64,000 nt of DNA, from positions 19,081,717 through 19,145,716 of the forward strand of contig NC_088305.1 in NCBI RefSeq assembly GCF_032854445.1, written 5' to 3'. The stretch comes from Liolophura sinensis. Lineage: Eukaryota; Mollusca; Polyplacophora; Chitonida; Chitonidae. The notes beneath the pieces were generated by a model. It was not told where the DNA came from, searched no databases, and was given only the letters and a program-made list of their open reading frames with translations. Shown here one piece after another: positions 16,449 through 28,914 of this stretch (positions within the stretch are counted from its first letter, which is position 1; the number at the start of each line of letters is the position of its first letter). A program made the position numbers and the translations under genes.

Positions 16449-19400
16449 CTAATTTACCTTCAAAATAGATATAAAGTACAACATCCATACGGAGGACGGT
16501 GGCTAATTTAACTTCCTGCAGGTATACAGTACAACATCCATGAGGAGGACGGTGGCTAATTTACCTTCCTGCAGGTATCAGGTACAACATCCACGAGGTG
16601 GACGGTGGCTAATTTACCTTCCTACTGTTATAAGGTACAACATCCACGAGGAGGACGGTGACTAATTTACCTTTCTGCAGGTGTGATGTACAACATCCAC
16701 GAGGAGGACGGTGGCTAATTTACCTTTCTGCAGGTGTGAAGTACAACATCCATGAGGAGGACGGTGGCTAATTTATCTTTCTGCAGGTGTAAAGTACAAC
16801 ATCCACGAGGAGGAAGGTGACTAATTTAACCTCCTGCAGGTGTAAAGTACAACATCCACGAGGAGGACGGTGACTAATTTACCTTTCTGCAGGTGTAAAG
16901 TACAACATCCACGAGAAGGACGGTGACTAATTTACCTTCCTACATGTATAAAATTCAACATCCACGAGGAGGACGGTGACTAATTTACCTTTCTGCAGGT
17001 GTAAAGTACAACATCCATGACGAGGACGTTGGCTAGTTTACTTTCCTATAGGTATAAAGTACATCATCCATGAGGAGGACGGTGGCTAATTTACCTTCCT
17101 ACAGGTATCAGGAACAACATCCACGAGGAGGACGGTGGGTAATTTACCTTCCTGCAGGTATAAAGTACAACACCCACGAGGAGGACGGGGACTAATTTAC
17201 CTTCCTCCAGGTATCAGGAACAACATCCACGAGGAGGACGGTGGATGCTTTACCTTCATATAGTTATGAAGTACAACATCCACGAGGAAAACGGTGGCTA
17301 ATTTACCTGCCTATAGGTATAAAGTACAACATCCACAAGGAAGACGGTGGCTAATTTACATCCCTATATGTATAAAGTACAACATCCACGAGGAGGACGG
17401 TGGCTAATTTACCTTCCTGCAGGTATAAAGTACAATATCCACGAGGAGGACGCTTGCTAATTTACCTTTCTCCAGGTATCAGGAACAACATCCACGAGGA
17501 GGACGGTGGTTGCTTTACCTTCCTATAGGTATATAGTATAACATCCACGAGGAGGACGGTGACTAATTTATGTTCCTATAGGCATAAAGTACAACAACCA
17601 CGAAGCGGACGGTGACTAATTTAACTTCCTGCAGGTGTAAAGTACAACATCCACGAGGAGGACGTTGACTAATTTACCTTTCTGCAGGTGTAAAGTACAA
17701 CATCCACGAGAAGGACGGTGACTAATTTACCTTTCTGCAGGTGTAAAGTACAACATCCACGAGGAGGACGTTGGCTAGTTTACTTTCCTATAGGTATAAA
17801 GTACAACATCCACGAGGAGGACGGTGACTAAATTACCTTTCTGCAGGTGCAAAGTACAACATCCACGAGGAGGACGGTGACTAATTTACCTTTCTGCAGG
17901 TGTAGAGTACAATATCCATGAGGAGGACGGTGGCTAATTTACCTTCTGCAGGTGTGAAGTACAACATCCATGAGGAGGACGGTGGCTAACTTACCTTTCT
18001 GCAGGTGTGAAGTACAACATCCACGAGGAGGACGGTGGCTAATTTACCTTTCTGCAGGTGTGAAGTACAACATCCATGAGGAGGACGGTGGCTAATTTAC
18101 CTTTCTGCAGGTGTAAAGTACATCATCCACGAGGAGGACGGTGACTAATTTACCTTCCTGCAGGTGTAAAGTAAAACATCCACGAGGAGGACGGTGACTA
18201 ATTTACCTTTCTGCAGGTGTGAAGTACAACATCCACGAGGAGGACGGTGACTAATTTACCTTCCTGCAGGTGTAAAGTACAACATCCACGAGGAGGACGG
18301 TGACTAATTTACCTTTCTGCAGGTGTAAAGTACAACATCCACGAGAAGGACGGTGACTAATTTACCTTTCTGCAGGTGTAAAGTACAACATCCACGAGGA
18401 GGACGGTGGCTAATTTAACTTCCTGCAGGTGTAAAGTACAACATCCACGAGGATGACGGTGGCTAATTTACCTTTCTGCAGGTGTGAAGTACAACATCCA
18501 TGAGGAGGACGGTGGCTAATTTACCTTTCTGCAGGTGTAAAGTACAACATCCACGAGGAGGAAGGTGACTAATTTAACCTCCTGCAGGTGTAAAGTACAA
18601 CATCCACGAGGAGGACGGTGACTAATTTACCTTTCTGCAGGTGTAAAGTACAACATCCACGAGAAGGACGGTGACTAATTTACCTTCCTACATGTATAAA
18701 ATTCAACATCCACGAGGAGGACGGTGACTAATTTACCTTTCTGCAGGTGTAAAGTACAACATCCATGACGAGGACGTTGGCTAGTTTACTTTCCTATAGG
18801 TATAAAGTACATCATCCATGAGGAGGACGGTGGCTAATTTACCTTCCTACAGGTATCAGGAACAACATCCACGAGGAGGACGGTGGGTAATTTACCTTCC
18901 TGCAGGTATAAAGTACAACACCCACGAGGAGGACGGGGACTAATTTACCTTCCTCCAGGTATCAGGAACAACATCCACGAGGAGGACGGTGGATGCTTTA
19001 CCTTCATATAGTTATGAAGTACAACATCCACGAGGAAAACGGTGGCTAATTTACCTGCCTATAGGTATAAAGTACAACATCCACAAGGAAGACGGTGGCT
19101 AATTTACATCCCTATATGTATAAAGTACAACATCCACGAGGAGGACGGTGGCTAATTTACCTTCCTGCAGGTATAAAGTACAATATCCACGAGGAGGACG
19201 CTTGCTAATTTACCTTTCTCCAGGTATCAGGAACAACATCCACGAGGAGGACGGTGGTTGCTTTACCTTCCTATAGGTATATAGTATAACATCCACGAGG
19301 AGGACGGTGACTAATTTATGTTCCTATAGGCATAAAGTACAACAACCACGAAGCGGACGGTGACTAATTTAACTTCCTGCAGGTGTAAAGTACAACATCC

Positions 19401-21637
19401 ACGAGGAGGACGTTGACTAATTTACCTTTCTGCAGGTGTAAAGTACAACATCCACGAGAAGGACGGTGACTAATTTACCTTTCTGCAGGTGTAAAGTACA
19501 ACATCCACGAGGAGGACGTTGGCTAGTTTACTTTCCTATAGGTATAAAGTACAACATCCACGAGGAGGACGGTGACTAAATTACCTTTCTGCAGGTGCAA
19601 AGTACAACATCCACGAGGAGGACGGTGACTAATTTACCTTTCTGCAGGTGTAGAGTACAATATCCATGAGGAGGACGGTGGCTAATTTACCTTCTGCAGG
19701 TGTGAAGTACAACATCCATGAGGAGGACGGTGGCTAACTTACCTTTCTGCAGGTGTGAAGTACAACATCCACGAGGAGGACGGTGGCTAATTTACCTTTC
19801 TGCAGGTGTGAAGTACAACATCCATGAGGAGGACGGTGGCTAATTTACCTTTCTGCAGGTGTAAAGTACATCATCCACGAGGAGGACGGTGACTAATTTA
19901 CCTTCCTGCAGGTGTAAAGTAAAACATCCACGAGGAGGACGGTGACTAATTTACCTTTCTGCAGGTGTGAAGTACAACATCCACGAGGAGGACGGTGACT
20001 AATTTACCTTCCTGCAGGTGTAAAGTACAACATCCACGAGGAGGACGGTGACTAATTTACCTTTCTGCAGGTGTAAAGTACAACATCCACGAGAAGGACG
20101 GTGACTAATTTACCTTTCTGCAGGTGTAAAGTACAACATCCACGAGGAGGACGGTGGCTAATTTAACTTCCTGCAGGTGTAAAGTACAACATCCACGAGG
20201 ATGACGGTGGCTAATTTATCTTCTGCAGGTGTGAAGTACAACATCTATGAGGAGGACGGTGGCTAGTTTACCTTTCTGCAGTGTGAAGTACAACATCCAT
20301 GAGGAGGACGGTGGCTAATTTACCTTTCTGCAGGTGTAAAGTACAACATCCACGAGGAGGACAGTGACTAATTTACCTTCCTGCAGGTGTAAAGTACAAC
20401 ATCCACGAGGAGGACGGTGACTAATTTACCTTTCTGCAGGTGTAAAGTACAACATCCACGAGGAGGACGGTGACTAATTTATTTTTCTGCAGGTGTAAAG
20501 TACAACATCCACGAGGGGGACGGTGACTAATTTATGTTCATATAGGCATAAGGTACAACAACCACAAAGCCGACGGTGACTAATTTATGTTCCTGCAGGT
20601 ATAAAGTACAACATCCACGAGGCTATAGCTATAAAGTACAACATCCACGAGGAGGACCGTGGCTAATTTACATCCATATAGGTATAAAGTACAACATCCA
20701 CGAGGAGGACGTTGGCTACTTTACCTTCCTATAGCTATAAAGTACAACATCCACGAGAAGGACGGTTGCTAGTTTACCTTCCTATAGGTATCAGGTAGAA
20801 CATCCACGAGGAGGACAGTGGCTAATTTATCTTCCTATAGGTATAAAGTACAACATCCACGAGGAGGACGGTGGCTAATTTACATCCATATAGGTATAAG
20901 GTACCACATCTACGAGGAGGACGGTGGCTAATTTACATCCCTATAGGTTTAAAGTACAACATCCATGAGGAGGACGGTGGCTGATTTACCTCCCCGTAGG
21001 TATAAGGTACAACATCCACGAGGAGGACGGTGGCTAATTTACATCCCTATAGGTTTAAAGTACAACATCCATGAGGAGGACGGTGGCTGATTTACCTCCC
21101 CGTAGGTATAAAGTACAACATCCACGAGGAGGACGTTGGCTACTTTACCTTCCTATAGCTATAAAGTACAACATCCACGAGAAGGACGGTTGCTAGTTTA
21201 CCTTCCTATAGGTATCAGGTAGAACATCCACGAGGAGGACAGTGGCTAATTTATCTTCCTATAGGTATAAAGTACAACATCCACGAGGAGGACGGTGGCT
21301 AATTTACATCCATATAGGTATAAGGTACCACATCTACGAGGAGGACGGTGGCTAATTTACATCCCTATAGGTTTAAAGTACAACATCCATGAGGAGGACG
21401 GTGGCTGATTTACCTCCCCGTAGGTATAAGGTACAACATCCACGAGGAGGACGGTGGCTAATTTACATCCCTATAGGTTTAAAGTACAAAATCCATGAGG
21501 AGGACGGTGGCTAATTTACATTCCTGCAGGTATAAAGTACAACATCCACACGGAGGACGGTGGTTAATTGACGTTCCTATAGGTATCAGGTACAAAATCC
21601 ACGTGGAGGACGGTGACTAATTTACCATCCTTTTTCT
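16449..21637 (+). repeat. Satellite array A, 53-bp monomer, about 98 copies
   Basis: The monomer starts GTATAAAGTACAACATCC (or GTGTAAAG), continues CACGAGGAGGACGGTGGC and ends TAATTTACCTTCCTGCAG. Units vary mainly in the CTGCAG/CTATAG part and in CAC/CAT GAGG. Because 53 is not a multiple of three, each frame changes from unit to unit. Higher-order repeats are visible: a 33-mer of 1748 bp (about 16755-18467 repeated at 18503-20215) and an 8-mer of 424 bp (about 20708 onward repeated from 21132). There is no coding gene inside. The array ends at TTTTTCTCCGCAG near 21640. Confidence 0.97.
18503..20215 (+). repeat. Second copy of a 33-monomer higher-order repeat
   Basis: This block repeats 16755-18467 at an offset of 1748 bp, almost base for base, including rare variants such as GAGGAGGAAGGTGACTAATT, GGAACAACATCC and CATAAAGTACAACAACC. 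Such retention of private variants means a recent segmental duplication by unequal exchange. Confidence 0.9.
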
Positions 21638-22264
21638 CCGCAGATGGGAAAAGCCCAACACGAACGAGGACAAACCGAGTTTGCCTTTCTCTACATGTAC
21701 GTAGATGAGAAATTTTTCACAGAGCCTTAGAATATAATCCTCGAATCATCCAATATGAGAAATCCAGTGACCACCAATTCCGGACAGTTGAATAAAAAAG
21801 TCAACAACCACATTCTAGTTTAAATATATGTATTTTAAGGAGCCCTGTCGCACTGCCATAACCCACCGCCCATGGAGAGTTTGCCAACAGAAACTCTAAT
21901 TCAACAAGTTCCTTTCCCTAAAAATGGTTACAGCATTGTATTCATCCGGTTTGCAAAAACCTTTACAGAAAAACTATTATAAACTGAAGAACGCTTTACT
22001 GAGATGTACGGATAAAAGTTGTGTTTCATTACATATGCTGCAGTACCCTAGGTAAGTTTATTAGTGTATTAACTCTCTTGTACATTCTAAGATTCTATAC
22101 ATGTGTAAGTGAAGCAATGAATGGTATGGAGGTGGAATGGAAAATACATTATAGGTGTAGGCTATATGTACAAGGCATATAGCCATGATACAATGATAAC
22201 AATGATATAAAATACACATTGTCAACTCATCAGTCATCTATTATTTACACACACAGCATGCCAT
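21638..22264. other. Region between array A and the unrecognised gene
   Basis: No gene is seen. The stretch probably holds the 3'UTR of the minus-strand gene ending at 22265. Confidence 0.35.
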
Positions 22265-25200
22265 TTACGACTCGGTACTGCTGATTAAGCGGTGTGCTCT
22301 TAATTGTTCACTTTTTTTAAGTGCCGTGTGTAACGATGAATGTTCAGTTTGACAGCATCTTCGTCTTGCTTCTGGTAAAGATATGTGCAGTTTGTTGGAT
22401 ACAAGCAGTGCGACTACATCCCGAACCAAAGCTTCCTTACATCTCCTATTCCTGACTGTCCCTTCGTACCTACAAAGAAAAAAATGTGAACAGAATGCAA
22501 TCCTGTTAAAGGCTTCCTATTTCATTTGTAAAAGACTGAAATCTGGAAATGTATATATATTGCTACTAATTAAACATATATGCCTTCACACTTTTTAGCA
22601 AGTCATGCGCGGAACAAAATTATGAAATTATAATGATAAATAATTAAACACACATCTACATGTAAATGACTACTTGATGACTGCAATATTCTTAGTTACT
22701 TTCCTCCTTTTTTATGGCTTTAGCCTTGTCAAATGTTTATACACATTTGAACTGTCTGTATATAGATAACTTGAAAGCTGGAAAGCCATTCCGATACTAC
22801 TCCATTCATAACTGGAGCCAAAATAGCCATATCTAATTATACCAAAAAATAAAAACAGACAGATAAAACACAAGGTAAATACAAACCCATCCACATTTAA
22901 AATCTTCTGAATTCGCTCGGTTCCTGGTAGCTGGACTAGCTTGTGTACAAATCCAGATGTGGCGGGGCGCCTGAAGCAATGTTTCACACAAGAATATAAT
23001 CACACAGTGAAAGATAATCATGGCCTATTTCCAATGCACATATACAGACAAGGTATACAAAAGCATATGTAGATAAGTTGTGACAACAAACAAACAGAAC
23101 ATCCCAGATCTGTACTGTAACAAAAAACCCTTATAGGCATGATTATTTGAAACGTGCATGGAGAAGACCGGGATTACTGGCAACCACCCTACCTACATGT
23201 ACCTATACGTACCGTTTGTCCCTAAGCTTCAATTTGAAGAACTTTTTTTCCACATAGGCTTCGAGATATGTATAAGCCTAAAAGAGAAAATCTTATTAAG
23301 TACCATACGCATACCCATTCGAAATAACACCCAGAATGGCCATAATTTACTCACAAAACATTTACAAAATTCCAAAGTCTCGCAGCGTTGTTTTTGGTAC
23401 GTAAAACATATATAAATATAGTAACACGGCTTTTTCCATACAAAGGGTATTTTCAGTACATATAAATCAAGCTAAGCGAAAAAGTCAATATCAATTTATA
23501 AACAATTTATACACCGAAATCACACTTTTACGTACCAAGTCCAAGACATAACCGAAACCAAAGCCCTTTAGAAATTCCCTTCTCGGATTTGTCAAGAAAA
23601 TCTCCAGCTCAGAGCTCTCGGACCTAGATAAACACATAATCATGTATACAGTTGTACGAGGAAGGGGTTAGGAGAAGCTATCAATATAACACAGTGAAAC
23701 ACTCTAAAACACTCGTTTTAGATACATAATAATATATCCCGGGCGATGAAGTGCATGAGGATCTTTATGAAATCACATGCTACCATCAAGTGTGGCTGTA
23801 TGATGTGAAACAATACATTAAACTATATGTCATGTAACAAATTAATTATTTGTATCGCAGCAACTATTCTTCAAATAGCAGCGAAATCTTTCGAGTTTGT
23901 GTGATATGAATGTACAGTGGTGCTGCACGCCACTATAGAAGAATAGGGAAAGACATAAATTATCATATGTTTAAAACTACTGTATATAGTCAAATACAAG
24001 GGTCAATTAAATACACTGTGTCTGTAAATTATAATTGCGCAGAAAAATGTGTAGGTATTCCTAAGCTAATTGTTGTTCACACCAGTCACTGTGCGAAACT
24101 CCAGAATGCGCCTACACATATGAGGAAATATAGAAAAATATGTAAAAGACAAAGAAAATAAATGAAGTGTACAGATTTAAGCTATACATACCACTTTGAA
24201 CCTCTGTCTGTCAACAAGCCTTCCACATACTGGTCGATCACATCAACCTGAAATATCAACATTATGCGGCATATATATATACAATCCAAACATTGTGTTT
24301 AAGTTGGTTAAAAATCCAAAAATTGTCAGACACAGTTTAATGGTATTTTTCTACTGATGCTGAATACTTGAGGCTCAGACCCACCTGTTATTTCTAAACA
24401 GTTTGAGTATATGCCTCAGTGTCACCTGGGGCCCTCATGGCTCAGTCGGTTAGCGCGCTAGCGCAGCGTGATGACCTAGGAGTCTCTCACCAATACGGTC
24501 GCTGTGAGTTCAAGTCCAGCTCATGCTGGCTTCCTCTCCGGCCGTACGTGGGAAGGTCTGCCAGCAACCTGCGGATGGTCGTGGGTTTCTCCCGGGCTCT
24601 GCCCGGTTTCCTCCCACCATAATGCTGGCCGCCGTCGTATAAGTGAAATATTCTTGAGTACGGCGTAAAACACCAATCAAATAAACAAATCAATGTCACC
24701 TGCATGACAACTGCTCCCTTATCCATACCTGTGAAATGACATCAGATACACAAATAAACATGTTGGAATCCTGCTCCTCATTGTTGAGTTCCTCGTCCGC
24801 AGATGGAATAATCCTGGACACTTGTAAGTCTTCTGACGAAAACCTACAGAAATCAAGACATCACAAAAGTTGTATCTTTCTTGAAAACATACGAGAAATG
24901 ACTGCAACACTTATCAAAATCGACGCCCACATCGTTACACATTCTAAAGCAAAACGTATCGGAAAGAATGTGTTCAAGACAAAGACCTTAACCCTAAGAC
25001 ATGCAACAATGTTCAGTCATGCCCAGCATTTGTCGCCTCAAGCACCACAATGCAGATATACACGAGTATAATATTCAATTCAGATTTGAAATGCATTTCC
25101 TTAATTAGTGTTCTCTTTGCGAATAATTATCCTTCAACATGACGTGCAATGGAAATGCCGTGAAGAACTCTGTTCAGTTAGATGGCAAAGAACGGCACTT

Positions 25201-26611
25201 TTACCTACAAAAATAAACACGTCTTTTGAACATTGTGATAATTTAGTTATCTATTTCAATGGTGTTTTACGCCTCAAAAACAGCTCAATTTACAGCCCAT
25301 GTGATGGCGGTCAATTTTATGGACATATGTGCATGGACTGTAATATATAGCGCAGACTTAAAGCCTAATTAGATTGCTCGCACAGTGAAGCCTTTGGAAA
25401 GAAGTTTAAACCCGTGCATAGCTGATCCAATTTCTTGTGTGAATATATACAGTGTAATTTGACAAATAGATTATGAATCTGGCTTTGCTTTTGTTCTAGC
25501 TTTGTTCTAGCTTAAGAAGTTTGACCACAATTTACCTACTGTTCATGCATTAGGCATAAATAGCTAACCACGAATGTGGCTTTGTTTTGGTTCTAAAGAA
25601 GTTTTCGCTTTTAGGCACACTTTATTCTGATATTTGAGACACGATGCGAAAAGCAGTAATGGTGCAATGCTGAAAGTTGGTCAGCAGGACAAATTGTGCT
25701 CTTCACTCGTATCAAATTATTACAGATGAATAGTTTTCCAGTGATTGGCATTAAAATTTTTGCCACCGTTCATGCATTACGTAAGAAAAACATCTGTTGG
25801 CTTTCGAGTTACGGTTAGCGCAGCGGGAGCGTTCTTTACATTGTGTGGTATTAAAACATACACGCCAAATGACTAATCTGTTGGTCTAATAGAGAGAATA
25901 TGTACACAAACACTACACAACTACTATTCACATGAGGCCATTGAGTAGAAGTTCTATTGCAGGCATAGATGATCTGATCTCTTTGTGTTACTTATTTTTT
26001 CCCTTGCAAATTAGACACTTGCATTTGCCCGACCGGAAGTTGATGGCATCTTTCTGTTTTACATCCATCTCCGGGGCCAATCACGAAAATAAGATCTGTA
26101 AGTTTAGATTGCTTTGATACCTATTTTACTCTGCCTCATCAGTGGAAGAATATTTTAAATTGGCGTCTCCTACAGAGCCGATAAATCTGCATATACGTCT
26201 GGATGACCACTAGGAGTATACATTTCGAAAAAAGATGTAGAAAATAATTTAAGAACATATCATCTCATTGACAGGGAATGTATCTATTTTTTTAACATGA
26301 AAAGTTAATCAAAAAGCTCGCCTATCATATAAAGCCGCAGACGATAACTATATATGTACACAGTATTTTAGATGAATGAAACGTATTGATGCTTAATTTT
26401 ACGTGCCGTTTTGTCCCTCAACGCGTGCTTTCCAGTGTACAGCTCTTAAATGGTTCTCTACTTTCTTCTTCCTTGTTGGCTTGAACTTTGACGGTGGACA
26501 TAACGGACAATGGAATGAAATATAGTCTCCTTTACAACAATCCTTGCAACTTTTTACACAACTTAACAATTCATCCACAGACTGAATCACGACAGGTTGG
26601 TGTGCTGTCAT
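22265..26611 (-). CDS. Unrecognised gene with C2H2-like finger, seven exons
   Basis: The minus-strand model joins 26403-26611, 24729-24843, 24192-24247, 23536-23623, 23213-23277, 22887-22970 and 22265-22469. Every junction has GT-AG sites and compatible phase, and the frame is open for 273 residues, which is hard to obtain by chance. Exon 1 has Cys18, Cys22, Cys25, Cys26 and a finger-like CPLC (35-38) with HLRAVH (54-59), followed by a basic stretch. Exon 2 is acidic. Later exons are mixed-charge and probably helical, with FLKGFGFGYVLDL in exon 4 and a basic C-terminus. I do not recognise the family. It may be longer at the 5' end: in-phase exons at 32455-33138 could splice to 26604. A TATAAAAG near 26660 and the ATG at 26611 support the short form. 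A SINE-1 lies in intron 2. Confidence 0.6.
24428..24690 (+). repeat. Full-length SINE-1 with TSD
   Basis: It contains an intact A box (GGCTCAGTCGG), B box (GAGTTCAAGTCC), body and AAATAAACAAAT tail. TGTCACCTG lies on both sides. It is antisense within intron 2 of the 22.3-26.6-kb gene. Confidence 0.9.
24844..26402. other. Intron 1 of the unrecognised gene
   Basis: AT-rich sequence with no repeat family I could name and no convincing additional exon. A small missed exon that preserves phase cannot be excluded. Confidence 0.35.
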
Positions 26612-28885
26612 TGTTACATTGAGGCGTCCAGAAATAAACTCGTCGGAAAAGTGGAAAGCTTTTATAAAAGCTATGTACTACATTAGCCAAACTGCAAAGC
26701 TCACAAGTCACCCTGAGATAGTATTACTTCAGCAGACATGCGATGGGAAACTGTGTTTACAAACACACCGCCACCTCGGCTTTCCACGGTCCAGACACAC
26801 GAAAGTTACCCATAAATTTGTTTTGTTTAGACATTGTGGCAAGTGATGCACGGAGGTATAAAAGTGTAGAAAGAGCAGGCCTATATACTGAATGTTCTTA
26901 GAAACTCCACGTTTTTAACTTTAACTGAAAATGTTTTATCTTATAATCGAATTAGAAAATCATTTATACTTCTATCAACATCGAGTTTTTCCAAATATTG
27001 TATTGTTTTGGCGTCCGAAAAACATAAACAAACTCGTACATGATAGAACTCGTTAATTTTTCTGGAAATAACTCTCCACCGTCGAATTCCAAGTAAATTG
27101 GGATTAGGAGACATGAAGATCATTCATGTGAGACAACATGTCCATATGAACAAAATAAAATAGTCCTACTTAATTTCTAAGATGAAGATATTGGTCCGAA
27201 GTACATTTTAAATTCTTCAACCATAACAAAAGTTATCACGACACTGCAGATATGACTTTCAAGCACTATAGTAGGCCCAATGTGCTAGGTAGTACAAATG
27301 AAATGGTATTTGCTTGACATACTTCCTTTTCAGCCATTTCATGAGGATTTCATTCATTGTATGAATAAAATCAAAGCGCTATTCAAAAAGCCCGACCCCA
27401 ATTCATATTGTATTATACATGGATCTTCTGCTGCTTGGTTGTTGGGCAGGGAAAGGCAAATTTTAATGCGAATTGAGTTACATAATTACATTGACGGTAT
27501 ATTTACATACACCTGTATTGTTGCATACTTTTGCCTGTACACATATTTGTTAAGAAATATTTTGTGATGTGTGGATTTTTATGATTCTGATCATTTTTAT
27601 TTTTTTAAAACTTAATAATAGTAGTAATAAATGCATCTTGCTTAGGTCAAAGAAAACAATTCTGGGTATGAGAAAGTTATAGCTGACAGATTTCCTTGAC
27701 AAGGAGATAAGTCTGAATTCCTTTTTAAGTCTGAGGACTATAATGTCTTTCTAAAAATTCCACCGTGGTTTGCTGGGCTAGGATGTTATATACATTACGT
27801 TGTGAATAAACAAACCATGTGTCCTAAAGAGAGGATGGCGTTAAACAATAATCAAATAAATAAATACATAAATAAAGCAAGTAACTTTATGGTAGCGCGA
27901 CATATGAAAACCCTATAAGATGGAGACGCCTAATTTAGTTTCAAGTTAAATGTTTTCACTTAGAGAATTCAGGAGCAATAAAGCGGGCGATCACTTGTCC
28001 ACCAGTGAAATCTGATATATGTGGATGTAAGCTTCTGCGGTATAACAAAATAAACTGGGTCATGCATGAAAGTCAGAGGTCAGACACACAGAATTTAGAC
28101 GCTTGAACCTTTCTCTGCCATAAGAGGAAATAATGTGTGGGGTGTGTTAAGAAGCAAACTCTGAAAAACTTACTTGATATCTTTGGCAAAATAAGCTTTC
28201 TTAAATATTCAATGTTTTTCGCACTTTACAAATTATGGTCTCAAGCTACATATGTGTATTTTTTGGGTTATAAATAAGGCTATACAACAGCAGCAAAGAC
28301 CTTGTTTGTCCTTATCAAGGAACTGAGCGTAACAATTCGCCAGGCTTTATATCTCTGCAAGTTTTTATACACTAATTAAATGGCCATTGAACGTTAATTG
28401 ACAACATGAGCGCTGTGAACAGCTATGCACAGGCAGAGATCAAAAGGGATTACAACATTAAGCGTCAGAAGTTTACTGTACACAGAATAAAGCAATAATA
28501 ATAATCATGTACATAAAACATATAACATTCCTAAGTAACAATAAACAACCTATGGTTAATTACCACACAAGCGTGATTAGGCTGGCGAAGAGCTATTGTA
28601 TAACTTATAGGACTTCCATTCAAATCGGGCTAATACTTAGTTTTAAAAAAGTTTCCTAAACATGTAACAAACCCTGGTATCCATCACCTTACATACATAC
28701 TTATACATTATATGTTATATATATTTCTCAGAAATAAACAAGGCAACAGTCCTCCGCATATAGATTTTAGCTGTACCAAAACGACATATAACTTATCTAT
28801 TGTCCTCATAAGTGTGTGTCAATCAATCAGTTAAATCTTTATTAGAAGTTAATTTGGTAATCATCAATGTTGTACTGCATACCTG
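26612..28885. other. Spacer between unrecognised gene and array B
   Basis: AT-rich, largely featureless sequence. On the + strand an acceptor-like CTTCCTTTTCAG near 27334 precedes an open stretch (27335 to about 27480) whose translation looks protein-like (PFHEDFIHCMNKIKALF), but no partner exon was found. An AAATAAATA run lies near 27860. Confidence 0.3.
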
Positions 28886-28914
28886 AAGGATGGAAAACTT
28901 TATACCTATAAAGG

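Noticed and set aside
16449-21637. CRISPR-like look of the 53-bp array
   Set aside because: Units are contiguous head to tail with graded variation along the entire monomer, no constant-repeat/unique-spacer alternation and no cas genes. The genome is eukaryotic.
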